Below, piece after piece: positions 54,104 to 63,204 of a DNA stretch of 64,000 bases. A program made the position numbers and the translations under genes. The DNA is taken from positions 2,196,501 through 2,260,500 of the forward strand of contig NZ_OY761445.1 in the NCBI RefSeq assembly GCF_963664415.1. Reading direction: 5' to 3'. The stretch is from an uncultured Desulfobacter sp. (GTDB taxonomy: Bacteria; Desulfobacterota; Desulfobacteria; Desulfobacterales; Desulfobacteraceae). Each line of letters starts with the position of its first letter. Position 1 is the first letter of the stretch. The notes under the pieces are model-generated. The model was not told the DNA's origin. It saw only the letters and a program-made list of their open reading frames with translations, and ran no database searches.

Positions 54104-55444
54104 TTACATTTTTTTCAATAACTGACCGGCTGCGGTCAAAAGCGGATCCCATACCGGCCCGAACGGCGGCGCATAGGCCAAATCGGACTGAAAAAATTCG
54201 GACACCGTCATGGACGTTTGCAGGGCAACGGCGGCAGCATTGATTCTGTGCGCAACGCCTTCGGTTCCCGTCATCTGCACACCCAGCAGACGGCCGCTGG
54301 CTTTATCGCCAACCATATTTACTAAAATCGGCGTAGATCCGGGATGGCCATGGGCCCGGGACCGGGCTGTAATCATATTTTCCACCGGGCTAAACCCTGC
54401 CGTGTTTGCCTCCTGGACGGTCAGCCCGGTCCTGGCGACCTGCAGATCAAACACCTTGAACACCGACGTGCCGGCCACGCCTTTCAATTCGGTTTTTACC
54501 CCACAGATATTGTCCGCCACGGCCCACCCGGCCCGATTGGCACGCAGGGCAAGGGGAATCCAGCATTTTTCGCCGGAAACCACATGATATGCATCGGCAC
54601 AGTCTCCTGCTGCATAAATATCGGGATCACTGGTTTTAAGCATACGATCCACGGCAATGGCCCCGCCGGCACCAAGTTCAAGCCCGGCGTCTTCGGCAAG
54701 TTCACTGCAGGGCACCACACCTGCAGCCACAAGTACGATGTCGGCGTCCAAGGTCAAATCATCTAAAACCACCCGCGCGCCAATTTGAGAGGATTCAATA
54801 CATTCCACAGTTTTCCCTGCATACAGGGCCACCTTGTTCTGCACAAGCTCATCTTGAATCATTTGTGAAAGGTCAGCCTGCATCCAGGGTAGAAACGTTT
54901 CTCCCGGTTTGACCATGGAAACCGCAACCCCTCTTTTTCCAAATGCCTCACACATCTCAAGGGCAATGTATCCCATACCGATGATCACAGCTTTTTTTAC
55001 TTTTTTTTCTGAGATAAAGGATTTGATCAGCCGCCCCTGGGATAAATTTTTTAGGGGCAGGACGCAATCAAGGTCAATTCCTGGAATGTTTGGCATCACG
55101 GGCCGGGCACCTGTGGCAATTAGCAGTTTGTCATAGGCGAATTCAAAGGACTGCCCGGACAGAGTGGTACCGAAAACCTTTTTCTCTTTAGGGCTGACTT
55201 TTTCCGCTCTGTGGCCCGTGAGAAGATTGATTTGATTTTTCTGCCTGAACACATCGGCTGTCCTGACCACAAGTAGGTCCATATCCCTGTCCGGATCAGC
55301 GATATTGTATGGCATGCCGCAGGCGGAGTAAGAGACATCTTCGGTCATCTCCAGCACCGTGACCGTCGCATTTTTGTTCATCCTTTTCAACTTGCTTGCC
55401 GCACTCATGCCGGCGGCATCACCGCCGATAACCAGAAAAGTCAT
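54104..55444 (-). CDS. CoA-disulfide reductase/NADH oxidase-like flavoprotein
   Basis: 446 residues. FAD site VIGGDAAGMSAASKLKRM; redox-active cysteine in DVSYSACGMPYNI, as in CoA-disulfide reductases; NAD-binding VIIGMGYIALEMCEAFGKRG; second FAD motif DPDIYAAGDCADAY. A C-terminal dimerisation domain follows, without a rhodanese. May reduce CoA-disulfides, persulfides or oxygen. ATG 55444 has AAGGAACAGG before it; ATG 55462 is also possible. Next to the sensor kinase gene on the same strand. Confidence 0.85.
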   Translation of the reverse strand: MTFLVIGGDAAGMSAASKLKRMNKNATVTVLEMTEDVSYSACGMPYNIADPDRDMDLLVVRTADVFRQKNQINLLTGHRAEKVSPKEKKVFGTTLSGQSFEFAYDKLLIATGARPVMPNIPGIDLDCVLPLKNLSQGRLIKSFISEKKVKKAVIIGMGYIALEMCEAFGKRGVAVSMVKPGETFLPWMQADLSQMIQDELVQNKVALYAGKTVECIESSQIGARVVLDDLTLDADIVLVAAGVVPCSELAEDAGLELGAGGAIAVDRMLKTSDPDIYAAGDCADAYHVVSGEKCWIPLALRANRAGWAVADNICGVKTELKGVAGTSVFKVFDLQVARTGLTVQEANTAGFSPVENMITARSRAHGHPGSTPILVNMVGDKASGRLLGVQMTGTEGVAHRINAAAVALQTSMTVSEFFQSDLAYAPPFGPVWDPLLTAAGQLLKKM

Positions 55445-55467
55445 GACCTGTTCCTTTTTCATTTCGT

Positions 55468-57600
55468 CTATCCCTGTTGCTCGGATTTTTTTTCAGCAGT
55501 CTGGGGCAGATAAATATCAAAACAACTGCCTTCACCTTCAATACTGTCCACAAATATATGACCCTTAAGCCGGGCCACAATCCCTTTAATAATAGGAAGA
55601 CCCATACCTGCCCCCCGCCCCTTTATTTTTGTTGTAAAATAAGGCTCAAATATATTGTCCATGACAGCGCGGCTCATCCCGTGTCCCGTATCCACCACCT
55701 GTAAATGAATATAAGAACCAGGGAATAACCGGTGCGTCTCTTCAAGGGAACCTTCTTTAACCTGAATTTCATCCAGACGGACAGTAAGAATTCCGCCTTT
55801 GTCCATCATGGCATGATGGGCATTGGTGCAAAGATTCATAATAAGTTGATGGATCTGGGTGGGATCCGCCATAACAGGTGCAAGGCCCGATGTGATCAAC
55901 GTTTCGATCTTTATGTTTTGAGGGACAGAGGCTCTCAACAGTTTTAAGCTCTCCTTGATAATAGGGCCGGGATGGCAGCGGATATACTCTTTTTCCCCCT
56001 GGCGACTGAATGCCAGAATCTGTGCCACCAGGTCCTGGGCCCGGCCGGATGCGTTTTTCACCCGACGAAGGTATTCGAACATTTTCTCATTTTTCGGGCG
56101 CATTGCCAGGCACAGATCCGTATACCCTATGATGGGGGACAAAATATTATTAAAATCATGGGCAATACCGCCGGCCAGAACACCAAGGGCCTCCATTTTC
56201 TGAAGCTGCACAATCTGACGCTTGAACTCAACCTGCTGCTTTTCACACTTCTGCCTTCTGTAGACGCAACCGATCTGATGGGCCACAGCCATGGCCAGAT
56301 TGGTGTCACTTTTGTCCAGTTTTCTCAGGGTCACCGTATTTCCGGCAATCAAGTGGCCGATGGGTGCACCGTCCACTTCGATGGGACAGATAATAAAAGA
56401 GCGGGGTTTGATACGATCGACCAGTTCCCTGCTCTGGGAAAATTTTCGCTTAAGCCATGCAATATCATTCACAAGCATGGTTTTGTTGTGCTGAAAGGAC
56501 TCATAAAACACCCCTTCGGATGACCCCTCAAGGCAGATGCGATATTCGGTAATGTAAATATTTTCGACCGCTGTAAATCCATATCCGCCGCGATAGGACA
56601 AAAAAGTTTTTTCATCATTGGCAATCATGATCATCACGCGGTCATACCGAAGTTTTTTACCCACGATATTTGCAGCCCGGTCAAAGATACAAGCATCCGG
56701 ATCCTCAACCCCCAAGGCCTGTCCAATGTCGGCAATGGCCCTTGAATTTTCAACATTGACTTCAGTCTGATGACGAATCTCTTCTCTGGCCGTATGTATC
56801 CCCTGTAAAGACCTTAAATACGCCTTTGATTTCACCCTCTGACCGGCCCACCCCAGCCCCAGAAATAATAGAACCGGCCACAACGGGTTGAACACATCAT
56901 CAAAAGGGGGCAGACAAACCGCAATGAACATTACGATAGCAGCAGCACCGACAAGCCAGGAAAGCCCGGCAAGTAAGGGAAATGCCGAACTCCGCCAGGA
57001 GAGCTCATACCGGCAAGCTTTTCCGTCTCTAAACATACATTCCGAATGGCTCACAGTCAGTTCATTATGAAGAAAAACATCTGCAAGGCCCTGAAAATAG
57101 CCCTGCCGAATCTCGCACTGAAAGGGTTCTTCTGTTATCCCTTTATATGGAGAGACGACGATCTCGATGTTATTTTTTCTTATATATCGGATAGTATAGC
57201 GTGCAGACCGGGTCAGGCTCTTGGCATATTCGACCATCATCTTACAGGCCCGCCGGATCCCGACAAAGGGCAGCACCAGGCTTCGAATCATCCCCAGGCA
57301 TTGGGAGGACACAGCGTAACGACCTGCCTGTTGCGCAATCTTCATATTGTCGGTAAGCATGCACAAACGTTCATGAAACCGGTTGATCTGTGCCTGGCAG
57401 AGCACGATGGCGTTATTACCGGTTTTACTGTAATTCCCGATTCCGGCGTCGTCCATGAGGTCCTCGATTTCAATGTCAGGATATTTTTCACGAATCAAGG
57501 CAACATAAGTATCCAGGATCTTATTGCTATACAGTTGGTTTTCTTTTGTCGTTTCCATTTTCAATTTTTCCATGGTCGAAACCGTACGTCCGGTTTTCAT
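55468..57600 (-). CDS. Membrane sensor histidine kinase with V4R-like and GAF domains
   Basis: 710 residues. Residues 30-205 resemble a V4R/haem-NO-binding-type sensor (ending SECMFRDGKACRYELSW). Two membrane helices follow (LLAGLSWLVGAAAIVMFIAV, WPVLLFLGLGWAG), then a GAF domain (290-440), the HisKA box GGIAHDFNNILSPIIGY and an ATPase domain with MNLCTNAHHAM (N box), VDTGHGM and GRGAGMGLPI. No receiver domain is attached and no response regulator is in the window. Adjacent to the flavoprotein gene, which it may help control. Confidence 0.85.
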   Translation of the reverse strand: MKTGRTVSTMEKLKMETTKENQLYSNKILDTYVALIREKYPDIEIEDLMDDAGIGNYSKTGNNAIVLCQAQINRFHERLCMLTDNMKIAQQAGRYAVSSQCLGMIRSLVLPFVGIRRACKMMVEYAKSLTRSARYTIRYIRKNNIEIVVSPYKGITEEPFQCEIRQGYFQGLADVFLHNELTVSHSECMFRDGKACRYELSWRSSAFPLLAGLSWLVGAAAIVMFIAVCLPPFDDVFNPLWPVLLFLGLGWAGQRVKSKAYLRSLQGIHTAREEIRHQTEVNVENSRAIADIGQALGVEDPDACIFDRAANIVGKKLRYDRVMIMIANDEKTFLSYRGGYGFTAVENIYITEYRICLEGSSEGVFYESFQHNKTMLVNDIAWLKRKFSQSRELVDRIKPRSFIICPIEVDGAPIGHLIAGNTVTLRKLDKSDTNLAMAVAHQIGCVYRRQKCEKQQVEFKRQIVQLQKMEALGVLAGGIAHDFNNILSPIIGYTDLCLAMRPKNEKMFEYLRRVKNASGRAQDLVAQILAFSRQGEKEYIRCHPGPIIKESLKLLRASVPQNIKIETLITSGLAPVMADPTQIHQLIMNLCTNAHHAMMDKGGILTVRLDEIQVKEGSLEETHRLFPGSYIHLQVVDTGHGMSRAVMDNIFEPYFTTKIKGRGAGMGLPIIKGIVARLKGHIFVDSIEGEGSCFDIYLPQTAEKKSEQQG

Positions 57601-57955
57601 ATAATTACAAATCAGCGCTTAAGATTCAATCGAATCGTTATAAACTAAAATGACACTTCTTTCTTCAGAAAAATAGTATTTTAGTAATTAAATCTACACC
57701 CGGACACCGTATATTTCCAAACAAAGCCTGTGTAACCCACATGGATATCTAAACTTTTATCCTGGATTAAGCTTGGGCTTTAATCAACCGGAGCAACCCA
57801 AAACTGCTATATAAAATTCGCAGATCATACGAAATCGACGACAACATTTTTGATTTTTATTTAAGTATACCGGATAAATGAATGAATTTTTTGACAAAGA
57901 TTTTATGATATATTATATCAATATACTTTTTATAAACTATAATCTGGGAGGATAG
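57601..57955. other. Divergent intergenic region
   Basis: 355 AT-rich bases between the kinase and cupin genes, with no gene seen. It contains the cupin promoter and a 17-base sequence (AAAGCCTGTGTAACCCA, 57723-57739) nearly identical to 43312-43328. On the minus strand GGGTTGCTCCGG nearby faintly resembles the start of copy B of the dispersed element. Confidence 0.45.
57891..57919 (+). promoter_or_regulatory. Candidate promoter of the cupin regulator gene
   Basis: TTGACA at 57891-57896, a 17-base spacer, and TATATC at 57914-57919. A start would fall near 57926, about 30 bases before the ATG, with GGGAGG as ribosome site in between. It fits the housekeeping sigma pattern well. Confidence 0.55.
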
Positions 57956-58525
57956 ATGCAAACAGGAAAAGTTAACCAGCGGATTTTATCATTCATGAAA
58001 AAGCGGGACATGGATATCCCGGCCCTGTCCGAGGCAGCCGGCCTTGACCCTGAGTTTATCAAGACCATGCTTGAGGAAGATGCCTACCCCCCCCTGGGTC
58101 CTCTAATGAAAATTGCCCGGGCCCTTGGTGTACGTTTAGGCACATTTCTGGATGACCAGGACAGCAGCGACCCCTACATTGTCCGCAAGGCCGAAAGAGC
58201 AGACGGTTTTTCCGTTCTCGACGGTACCAACAAAGCCCCTGCCTTGAATTTCTATGCCCTGGGTAAAGGAAAATCAGACCGGCACATGGAGCCGTTTTTT
58301 GTTGAAGTCCTGCCTGAATCCGCAAAGAAAAAAACGCTGTCTTCCCATGAGGGCGAAGAATTTATTGTTGTTGTTTCAGGTGTTGTGGAGGTCATTTACG
58401 GCAAGGAGACCTATGAACTCAAGCCCGGCGACTCCATCTATTACAATTCTGTGGTTCCCCACTATGTATCATGTATAGGAGAAGAAAAGGCCGAACTTCA
58501 CGCCGTGGTTTATATTCCCGAATAA
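57956..58525 (+). CDS. XRE-type regulator with C-terminal cupin domain
   Basis: 189 residues. The N-terminal helix-turn-helix runs from MDIPALSEAAGLDPEFIKTM to LMKIARALGVRLGTFLDD. The C-terminal cupin has the metal-binding pattern SSHEGEEFIVVVSGVVEVIYG and LKPGDSIYYNSVVPHYV. Likely a repressor sensing a small metabolite. The acyl-CoA synthetase gene follows on the same strand, a pairing seen often, so it probably controls it. Confidence 0.88.
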   Translation: MQTGKVNQRILSFMKKRDMDIPALSEAAGLDPEFIKTMLEEDAYPPLGPLMKIARALGVRLGTFLDDQDSSDPYIVRKAERADGFSVLDGTNKAPALNFYALGKGKSDRHMEPFFVEVLPESAKKKTLSSHEGEEFIVVVSGVVEVIYGKETYELKPGDSIYYNSVVPHYVSCIGEEKAELHAVVYIPE

Positions 58526-58565
58526 CGGCCATGGGCAGCCATAGGCAGTATTAACGCCCAGGCAC
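58523..58565 (-). repeat. Dispersed intergenic element, copy H
   Basis: On the minus strand GTGCCTGGGCGTTAATA, a short spacer, then GCCTATGGCTGCCCATGGCCGTTA. It matches the 3' part of copy A block for block. It overlaps the stop codon of the cupin gene. Confidence 0.6.
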
Positions 58566-58620
58566 CCCCATAGCAAAACAAAAAATGATTTAATAACGTA
58601 TTGGGACTTTTAGATAAAAA

Positions 58621-58650
58621 AACAGCCATGGCCGCGCCTATAGGCATCCG
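58621..58650 (-). repeat. Possible partial copy G of the dispersed element
   Basis: On the minus strand GATGCCTATAGGC, then GCGGCCATGGCTGTT, followed by a T-run. The end resembles copies F and H; the rest is a short palindrome. Half-length, so uncertain. Confidence 0.35.
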
Positions 58651-58710
58651 AAAGTAAATATTTTGGGCCGGCCACCTGCAACCCCAAGCCAGAGAGGAAT
58701 CGAGCATCAT

Positions 58711-60363
58711 ATGGACGAAACTTTGCCATTGCAATCCCTGACTTTAGGCCAAATCCTTGACAAAACAGTTGAAAAGTACCCGGACAACCCAGCCGTTGTG
58801 TATGTGGACAGGGATTTTCGCCTGACGTACCGCCAATTTGCCACCTGTGTTGATGAAATAGCCAAGGGCCTGATGGCCCTGGGTGTTAAAAAAGGTGAAA
58901 AGGTAGGTATATGGGCCACCAATGTACCATACTGGGTTATCTTGCAGTTTGCCACAGCCAAAATTGGGGCGGTGCTGCTCACAGTGAACACCAACTATAA
59001 AACAGCGGAACTCGAATACCTGCTAACCCAATCGGAATGTGAGAACCTGTTTCTCATCGACGGGTATCAGGATACGGATTACATATCCACAGTCTATGAA
59101 CTTGTGCCGGAGCTGAAAACCTCCCAGCGCGGCGCCCTGAAATCAGAAAAATTCCCACATTTGAAGCGTGTGGCATTTCTTGGTCCGGAAAAACACAGGG
59201 GGATGTATACCATCCCTGAAATCCGTGCTCTGGCCGTCATGATTTCCGAAGAAGAATACCAGGATAGGCAGGATAGCCTGGATTGCCATGATGTGGTGAA
59301 CATGCAGTATACCTCGGGAACCACGGGTTTTCCCAAAGGTGTTATGCTCACCCATTACAATATCGACAATAACGGATTCTGGATCGGCGCCAACCAGAAC
59401 CTGGGGCCGGATGACCGAATCTGCCTGCCCGTGCCCCTGTTCCACTGTTTTGGCTGTGTGCTCGGGGTACTGGCCTTCGTAAACCATGGTTCATGTATGG
59501 TGATCCTGGAAGGATTTGACCCGCTGTTGGTCATGGCTTCGGTGGAACAGGAAAAGTGTACAGGGCTCTACGGGGTGCCCACCATGTTCATTGCCGTACT
59601 GGACCACCCCCTTTTCAACAAGTTTGACTTTTCATCCCTGCGCACCGGTATCATGGCCGGCTCCAACTGCCCCATCCATACCATGGAGCAGGTCATCAAC
59701 AAGATGAACATGTCGGAAATCACTATCTGCTACGGCCTGACCGAAGCCTCTCCGGTTATAACCCAGACCCGGCAGCACGACGACATCCGGGTGCGGACAG
59801 AAACCGTGGGACGGGCCTTGCCTCACCTTGAAGTCAAGGTCGTTGATATTGCAACAGGAGAAGAACTACCTCCGGGCCAACAGGGTGAGGTATGCGTCAG
59901 GGGATACAGTGTCATGAAAGGATATTACAACAATCCTGAAGCCACAGCCCAAACCATTGATGAGGACGACTGGCTGCATTCAGGAGATCTCGGGGTCATG
60001 GATGAAGAGCTCAATTTGTCCATCACAGGCCGGCACAAGGACATGATTATCCGGGGGGGAGAGAATATCTATCCCAGGGAGATCGAAGAATTCCTATACC
60101 GTATGGACGGCATCCGGGATATCCAGGTGGCTGCAGTTCCCAGTAGAAAATATGGTGAAGAGGTCGGTGCCTTTGTTATTCTCAATGAGGGGGCAAATCT
60201 TGAGCCCAGTGATATCCAGGACTTCTGCCGTGGAAAAATCAGCCGGTACAAAATTCCCAGGTATGTCCATTTTATTAAGCAATATCCAATGACGGCTTCG
60301 GGCAAAATTCAGAAATACAAATTGACGGAAATGTCCGAAGATATATGGCCGGAAAGACGTTAA
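58711..60363 (+). CDS. AMP-forming acyl-CoA synthetase
   Basis: About 550 residues; activates a carboxylic acid with ATP and CoA. P-loop MQYTSGTTGFPKGVMLTHYN, then YGLTEASPVITQT, WLHSGDLGVMDEELNLSITGRHKDMIIRGGENIYPREIEE and the catalytic lysine in ASGKIQKYKL. Medium- or long-chain fatty acids are likely substrates. ATG 58711 is chosen; upstream in-frame TTG codons would add 16 residues without family resemblance. Downstream of the cupin regulator. Confidence 0.88.
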   Translation: MDETLPLQSLTLGQILDKTVEKYPDNPAVVYVDRDFRLTYRQFATCVDEIAKGLMALGVKKGEKVGIWATNVPYWVILQFATAKIGAVLLTVNTNYKTAELEYLLTQSECENLFLIDGYQDTDYISTVYELVPELKTSQRGALKSEKFPHLKRVAFLGPEKHRGMYTIPEIRALAVMISEEEYQDRQDSLDCHDVVNMQYTSGTTGFPKGVMLTHYNIDNNGFWIGANQNLGPDDRICLPVPLFHCFGCVLGVLAFVNHGSCMVILEGFDPLLVMASVEQEKCTGLYGVPTMFIAVLDHPLFNKFDFSSLRTGIMAGSNCPIHTMEQVINKMNMSEITICYGLTEASPVITQTRQHDDIRVRTETVGRALPHLEVKVVDIATGEELPPGQQGEVCVRGYSVMKGYYNNPEATAQTIDEDDWLHSGDLGVMDEELNLSITGRHKDMIIRGGENIYPREIEEFLYRMDGIRDIQVAAVPSRKYGEEVGAFVILNEGANLEPSDIQDFCRGKISRYKIPRYVHFIKQYPMTASGKIQKYKLTEMSEDIWPERR

Positions 60364-60390
60364 GCAATCAATATTAACATTGCGTATCTC

Positions 60391-60448
60391 ATCATAAAGG
60401 ACATAAAGCACCTATCAAAAAAATACCCATCTTTATGTCCTTTATGAT
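60391..60448. promoter_or_regulatory. 18-bp perfect inverted repeat made of CATAAAG heptamers
   Basis: ATCATAAAGGACATAAAG at 60391-60408 is exactly complementary to 60431-60448, with 22 bases between. Each arm holds two CATAAAG units nine bases apart, so four half-sites in all. A second small dyad, TCATCC-GAA-GGATGA, follows at 60451-60465. It lies between the acyl-CoA synthetase and thiB. It could terminate the former or be a multi-site operator for the latter; no T-run directly follows. Confidence 0.55.
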
Positions 60449-60499
60449 TTTCATCCGAAGGATGATCTGCAAAAAAACACAATTTAAAAAAAGAAAAAA

Positions 60500-61546
60500 A
60501 TGCGAATATCTGCCGCTGTTACCACTGCCATTATCTGCTTGATTGTTGCCGCACCCATGCTTACCGGCCAAGCCCTGTGCCGGGAGTTAACCCTCATGAC
60601 CCATGACAGCTTCAGTCTGTCCAAATCCGTGCTTGAAGATTTTAAAACCGCTGTGGGTGCGGACATCACGATCCTACGTTCCGGGGATGCCGGCCAGGCA
60701 TTGAACAAAGCAATTTTGTCAAAAAACAATCCCATGGCAGACCTTTTTTTTGGCGTGGACAACACCTTTATCGGCAGAGCCCTGGACCATGATCTGTTCA
60801 TTGCCTATACACCCAAAGGATTTGACGATATCAACGCCACCCTCTTACTGGATGACAAAAAGCGTCTGATACCTGTAGATTTTGGAGATGTATGCCTCAA
60901 TTACGATATCCAATGGTTCAAAGCAAAACACCTTGCTCCCCCGAACGGCCTTGAATATCTGATCCGTCCGGCATACAAAAACCTCACCGTTGTCCAGAAT
61001 CCGGCCACATCATCCCCGGGCCTTGCCTTTCTTATGGCCACCATCAGCCGTTTCGGGGAAGATGGATACATCTCTTTCTGGCAGAAACTTAAAGCCAACG
61101 GGGTCATGGTGGTCAACGGCTGGCAGGATGCCTACTGGGGCCAGTTTACGGCAGCCTCAAAGGGAGATCGACCTATTGTGGTCTCCTACGCATCAAGCCC
61201 TGCGGCAGAAGTATTCTACGCCGAACAAAAACCCACCACGGCGCCCACCGGCATTGTAATTGAAAATCAATCGGCCTTCCGGCAGATTGAATTTGCAGGC
61301 ATTTTAAAAAACAGTAAAAACCCCGATCTTGCCAAAAAAGCCATGGACTTTATCTTAAGCAAAACATTCCAGGAAGATATCCCTTTGCAGATGTTTGTGT
61401 TCCCGGCCAACACCAAAGCAAAACTGCCTGACGTGTTTTTAAAGCATGCAAAAATCACGGATACACCGGCATATTTACCCATCGACGACATCAACCAAAA
61501 CCGGGATAAATGGCTCCGGGAATGGACGGAAAACCTGTTGCGGTGA
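60500..61546 (+). CDS. thiB: Thiamine-type ABC transporter, periplasmic binding protein
   Basis: 348 residues. Signal peptide (AAVTTAIICLIVAAPMLTGQALC), then ELTLMTHDSFSLSKSVLEDF, DLFFGVDNTFIGRAL, VDFGDVCLNYDIQWF, NPATSSPGLAFLMATI, WGQFTAASKGDRPIVVSYASSPAAE and FQEDIPLQMFVFPAN. These match the thiamine-binding ThiB group; related Fe(III)-binding proteins are the main alternative. First gene of thiBPQ. Confidence 0.85.
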   Translation: MRISAAVTTAIICLIVAAPMLTGQALCRELTLMTHDSFSLSKSVLEDFKTAVGADITILRSGDAGQALNKAILSKNNPMADLFFGVDNTFIGRALDHDLFIAYTPKGFDDINATLLLDDKKRLIPVDFGDVCLNYDIQWFKAKHLAPPNGLEYLIRPAYKNLTVVQNPATSSPGLAFLMATISRFGEDGYISFWQKLKANGVMVVNGWQDAYWGQFTAASKGDRPIVVSYASSPAAEVFYAEQKPTTAPTGIVIENQSAFRQIEFAGILKNSKNPDLAKKAMDFILSKTFQEDIPLQMFVFPANTKAKLPDVFLKHAKITDTPAYLPIDDINQNRDKWLREWTENLLR

Positions 61547-63204
61547 AAACAAGAATATATACCCATCCTTATGTATTAGCGGGACTTCTCCCCCTTCTAT
61601 TTTTTCTTATTTTTTATTTTTATCCACTGGCCGGGATCTTTCTTAGAAGCTTTGTACCGGATTTTCCCCAAAACCTTCATATCGATCTTTCCTTTTTGAA
61701 TCAGATTACCGGATCACAACGTCTTCACCACATCATTTGGTTCACCTTCTGGCAGGCTGCCGTATCCACGGGCCTGACCCTGCTGTTTGCCTTTCCTTGC
61801 GCCTTTGTCATGTCCCATTACCAGTTTAAGGGAAAACAATTTTTAATCCTGTGCGCCTCTATCCCCTTTGTCCTGCCTGCCGTAGTTGTCGCCGCAGCCC
61901 TTGATGCAAGTTTCGGCAAAAACGGATGGCTGGGCATGTTAAATATCCGCCACCCCCTGGGTCTGATTTTCATGGCCCATGTATTTTACAATTTTTCGGT
62001 GATGCTCAGAATTTTGACCAGCTTCTGGACAGGGTTGCGGGGCAAATCCCAGGAAGCGGCAGCCATGCTCGGGGCTGGGCCGTTTCAGACGTTTATCTAT
62101 ATTACGTTGCCCCTTCTCATGCCTGCCATATGGGCGGCTTGTTTTCTGGTATTCATCTTTTGTTTTTCAAGTTTCGGCATCATTCTGATTCTTGGGGGGC
62201 CTGCCTATTCAACCATAGAAGCAGAAATATACCGCCAGGCCGCCTATATGTTCAACCTGCCGGTGGCATCTTTTCTCTCATTGCTTCAAATCGGTTTTAC
62301 CTTATTGCTCATGGGCTGCTACACCGCCTTTTCCCGAAAGGCTGTCCGTTTTGCGCCAACAACCTGCCACACCCATTTTAAACAGCCGAAAAGATTCCGG
62401 GAAAAGGCAGCCGTCACAGGCAGCAGCATTTTTATTATCCTGTTATGCCTTTTCCCCCTTGCAGCCCTTGCCGGAAAGTCCCTGGTCCATGAAGGACAAT
62501 TGTCCCTGATTTATTACCGTGCCATTTTTGAAAATCCTGCAAACTCTATTTTCCATGTCCCGCCCTTTACTGCGATACAATTCTCTTTTATCTTTGCGGG
62601 TGCAGCCCTCGTTATCGCCGTTGTCACAGGTCTGTGCGCCGCCCTTTGCCTGAATCATCTGGACCGGATAAAAGCAAAAGGTCCTGCCGCATTTTTTGAC
62701 CCGTTGTTTATGCTGCCCCTGTCCACTTCGGCAGTTACGTTAGGGTTCGGTATTATCATCACCCTGGACCGGCCACCGCTTAACCTGCGGACATCAGCGC
62801 TGCTTGTTCCTTTGGTTCATGCCCTGGTTGGATTTCCCTTTGTACTTCGGTCGGTGCTGCCTGCCCTGAAAAGTATACCCAATGACATCAGGGAGGCCGC
62901 CGCCACATTAGGCGCCTCCCCTGGGACAACACTCCGAAGCATTGACCTGCCACTAATATCCGGTGCGCTGACAGCAGGCGCCGTGTTTGCTTTTACCATC
63001 AGCATGGGAGAATTCGGCGCCACAATCTTTACGGCAGGACCACGCACGCCCACCATCCCCATAGCCATTTACCGATTTTTAGGCCAGCCGGGCGCCATGA
63101 ATTACGGTCAGGCCATGGCCATCTCCACCCTTCTCATGATTATTACAGCGGTTGGTTTTATCCTCATTGAAAAAACCAATTTAAAAGGGGCACAACACTT
63201 TTAA
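61543..63204 (+). CDS. thiP: Thiamine-type ABC transporter, fused permease
   Basis: About 553 residues with roughly twelve membrane helices: two permease halves joined in one chain. Each has an EAA loop (EAAAMLGAGPFQTFIYITLPLLMP and REAAATLGASPGTTLRSIDLPLISG). GTG 61543 overlaps the thiB stop (GTGA); in-frame ATG codons at 61510 and 61522 are alternatives. Forms the membrane channel for the ThiQ ATPase. Confidence 0.86.
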   Translation: MKTRIYTHPYVLAGLLPLLFFLIFYFYPLAGIFLRSFVPDFPQNLHIDLSFLNQITGSQRLHHIIWFTFWQAAVSTGLTLLFAFPCAFVMSHYQFKGKQFLILCASIPFVLPAVVVAAALDASFGKNGWLGMLNIRHPLGLIFMAHVFYNFSVMLRILTSFWTGLRGKSQEAAAMLGAGPFQTFIYITLPLLMPAIWAACFLVFIFCFSSFGIILILGGPAYSTIEAEIYRQAAYMFNLPVASFLSLLQIGFTLLLMGCYTAFSRKAVRFAPTTCHTHFKQPKRFREKAAVTGSSIFIILLCLFPLAALAGKSLVHEGQLSLIYYRAIFENPANSIFHVPPFTAIQFSFIFAGAALVIAVVTGLCAALCLNHLDRIKAKGPAAFFDPLFMLPLSTSAVTLGFGIIITLDRPPLNLRTSALLVPLVHALVGFPFVLRSVLPALKSIPNDIREAAATLGASPGTTLRSIDLPLISGALTAGAVFAFTISMGEFGATIFTAGPRTPTIPIAIYRFLGQPGAMNYGQAMAISTLLMIITAVGFILIEKTNLKGAQHF

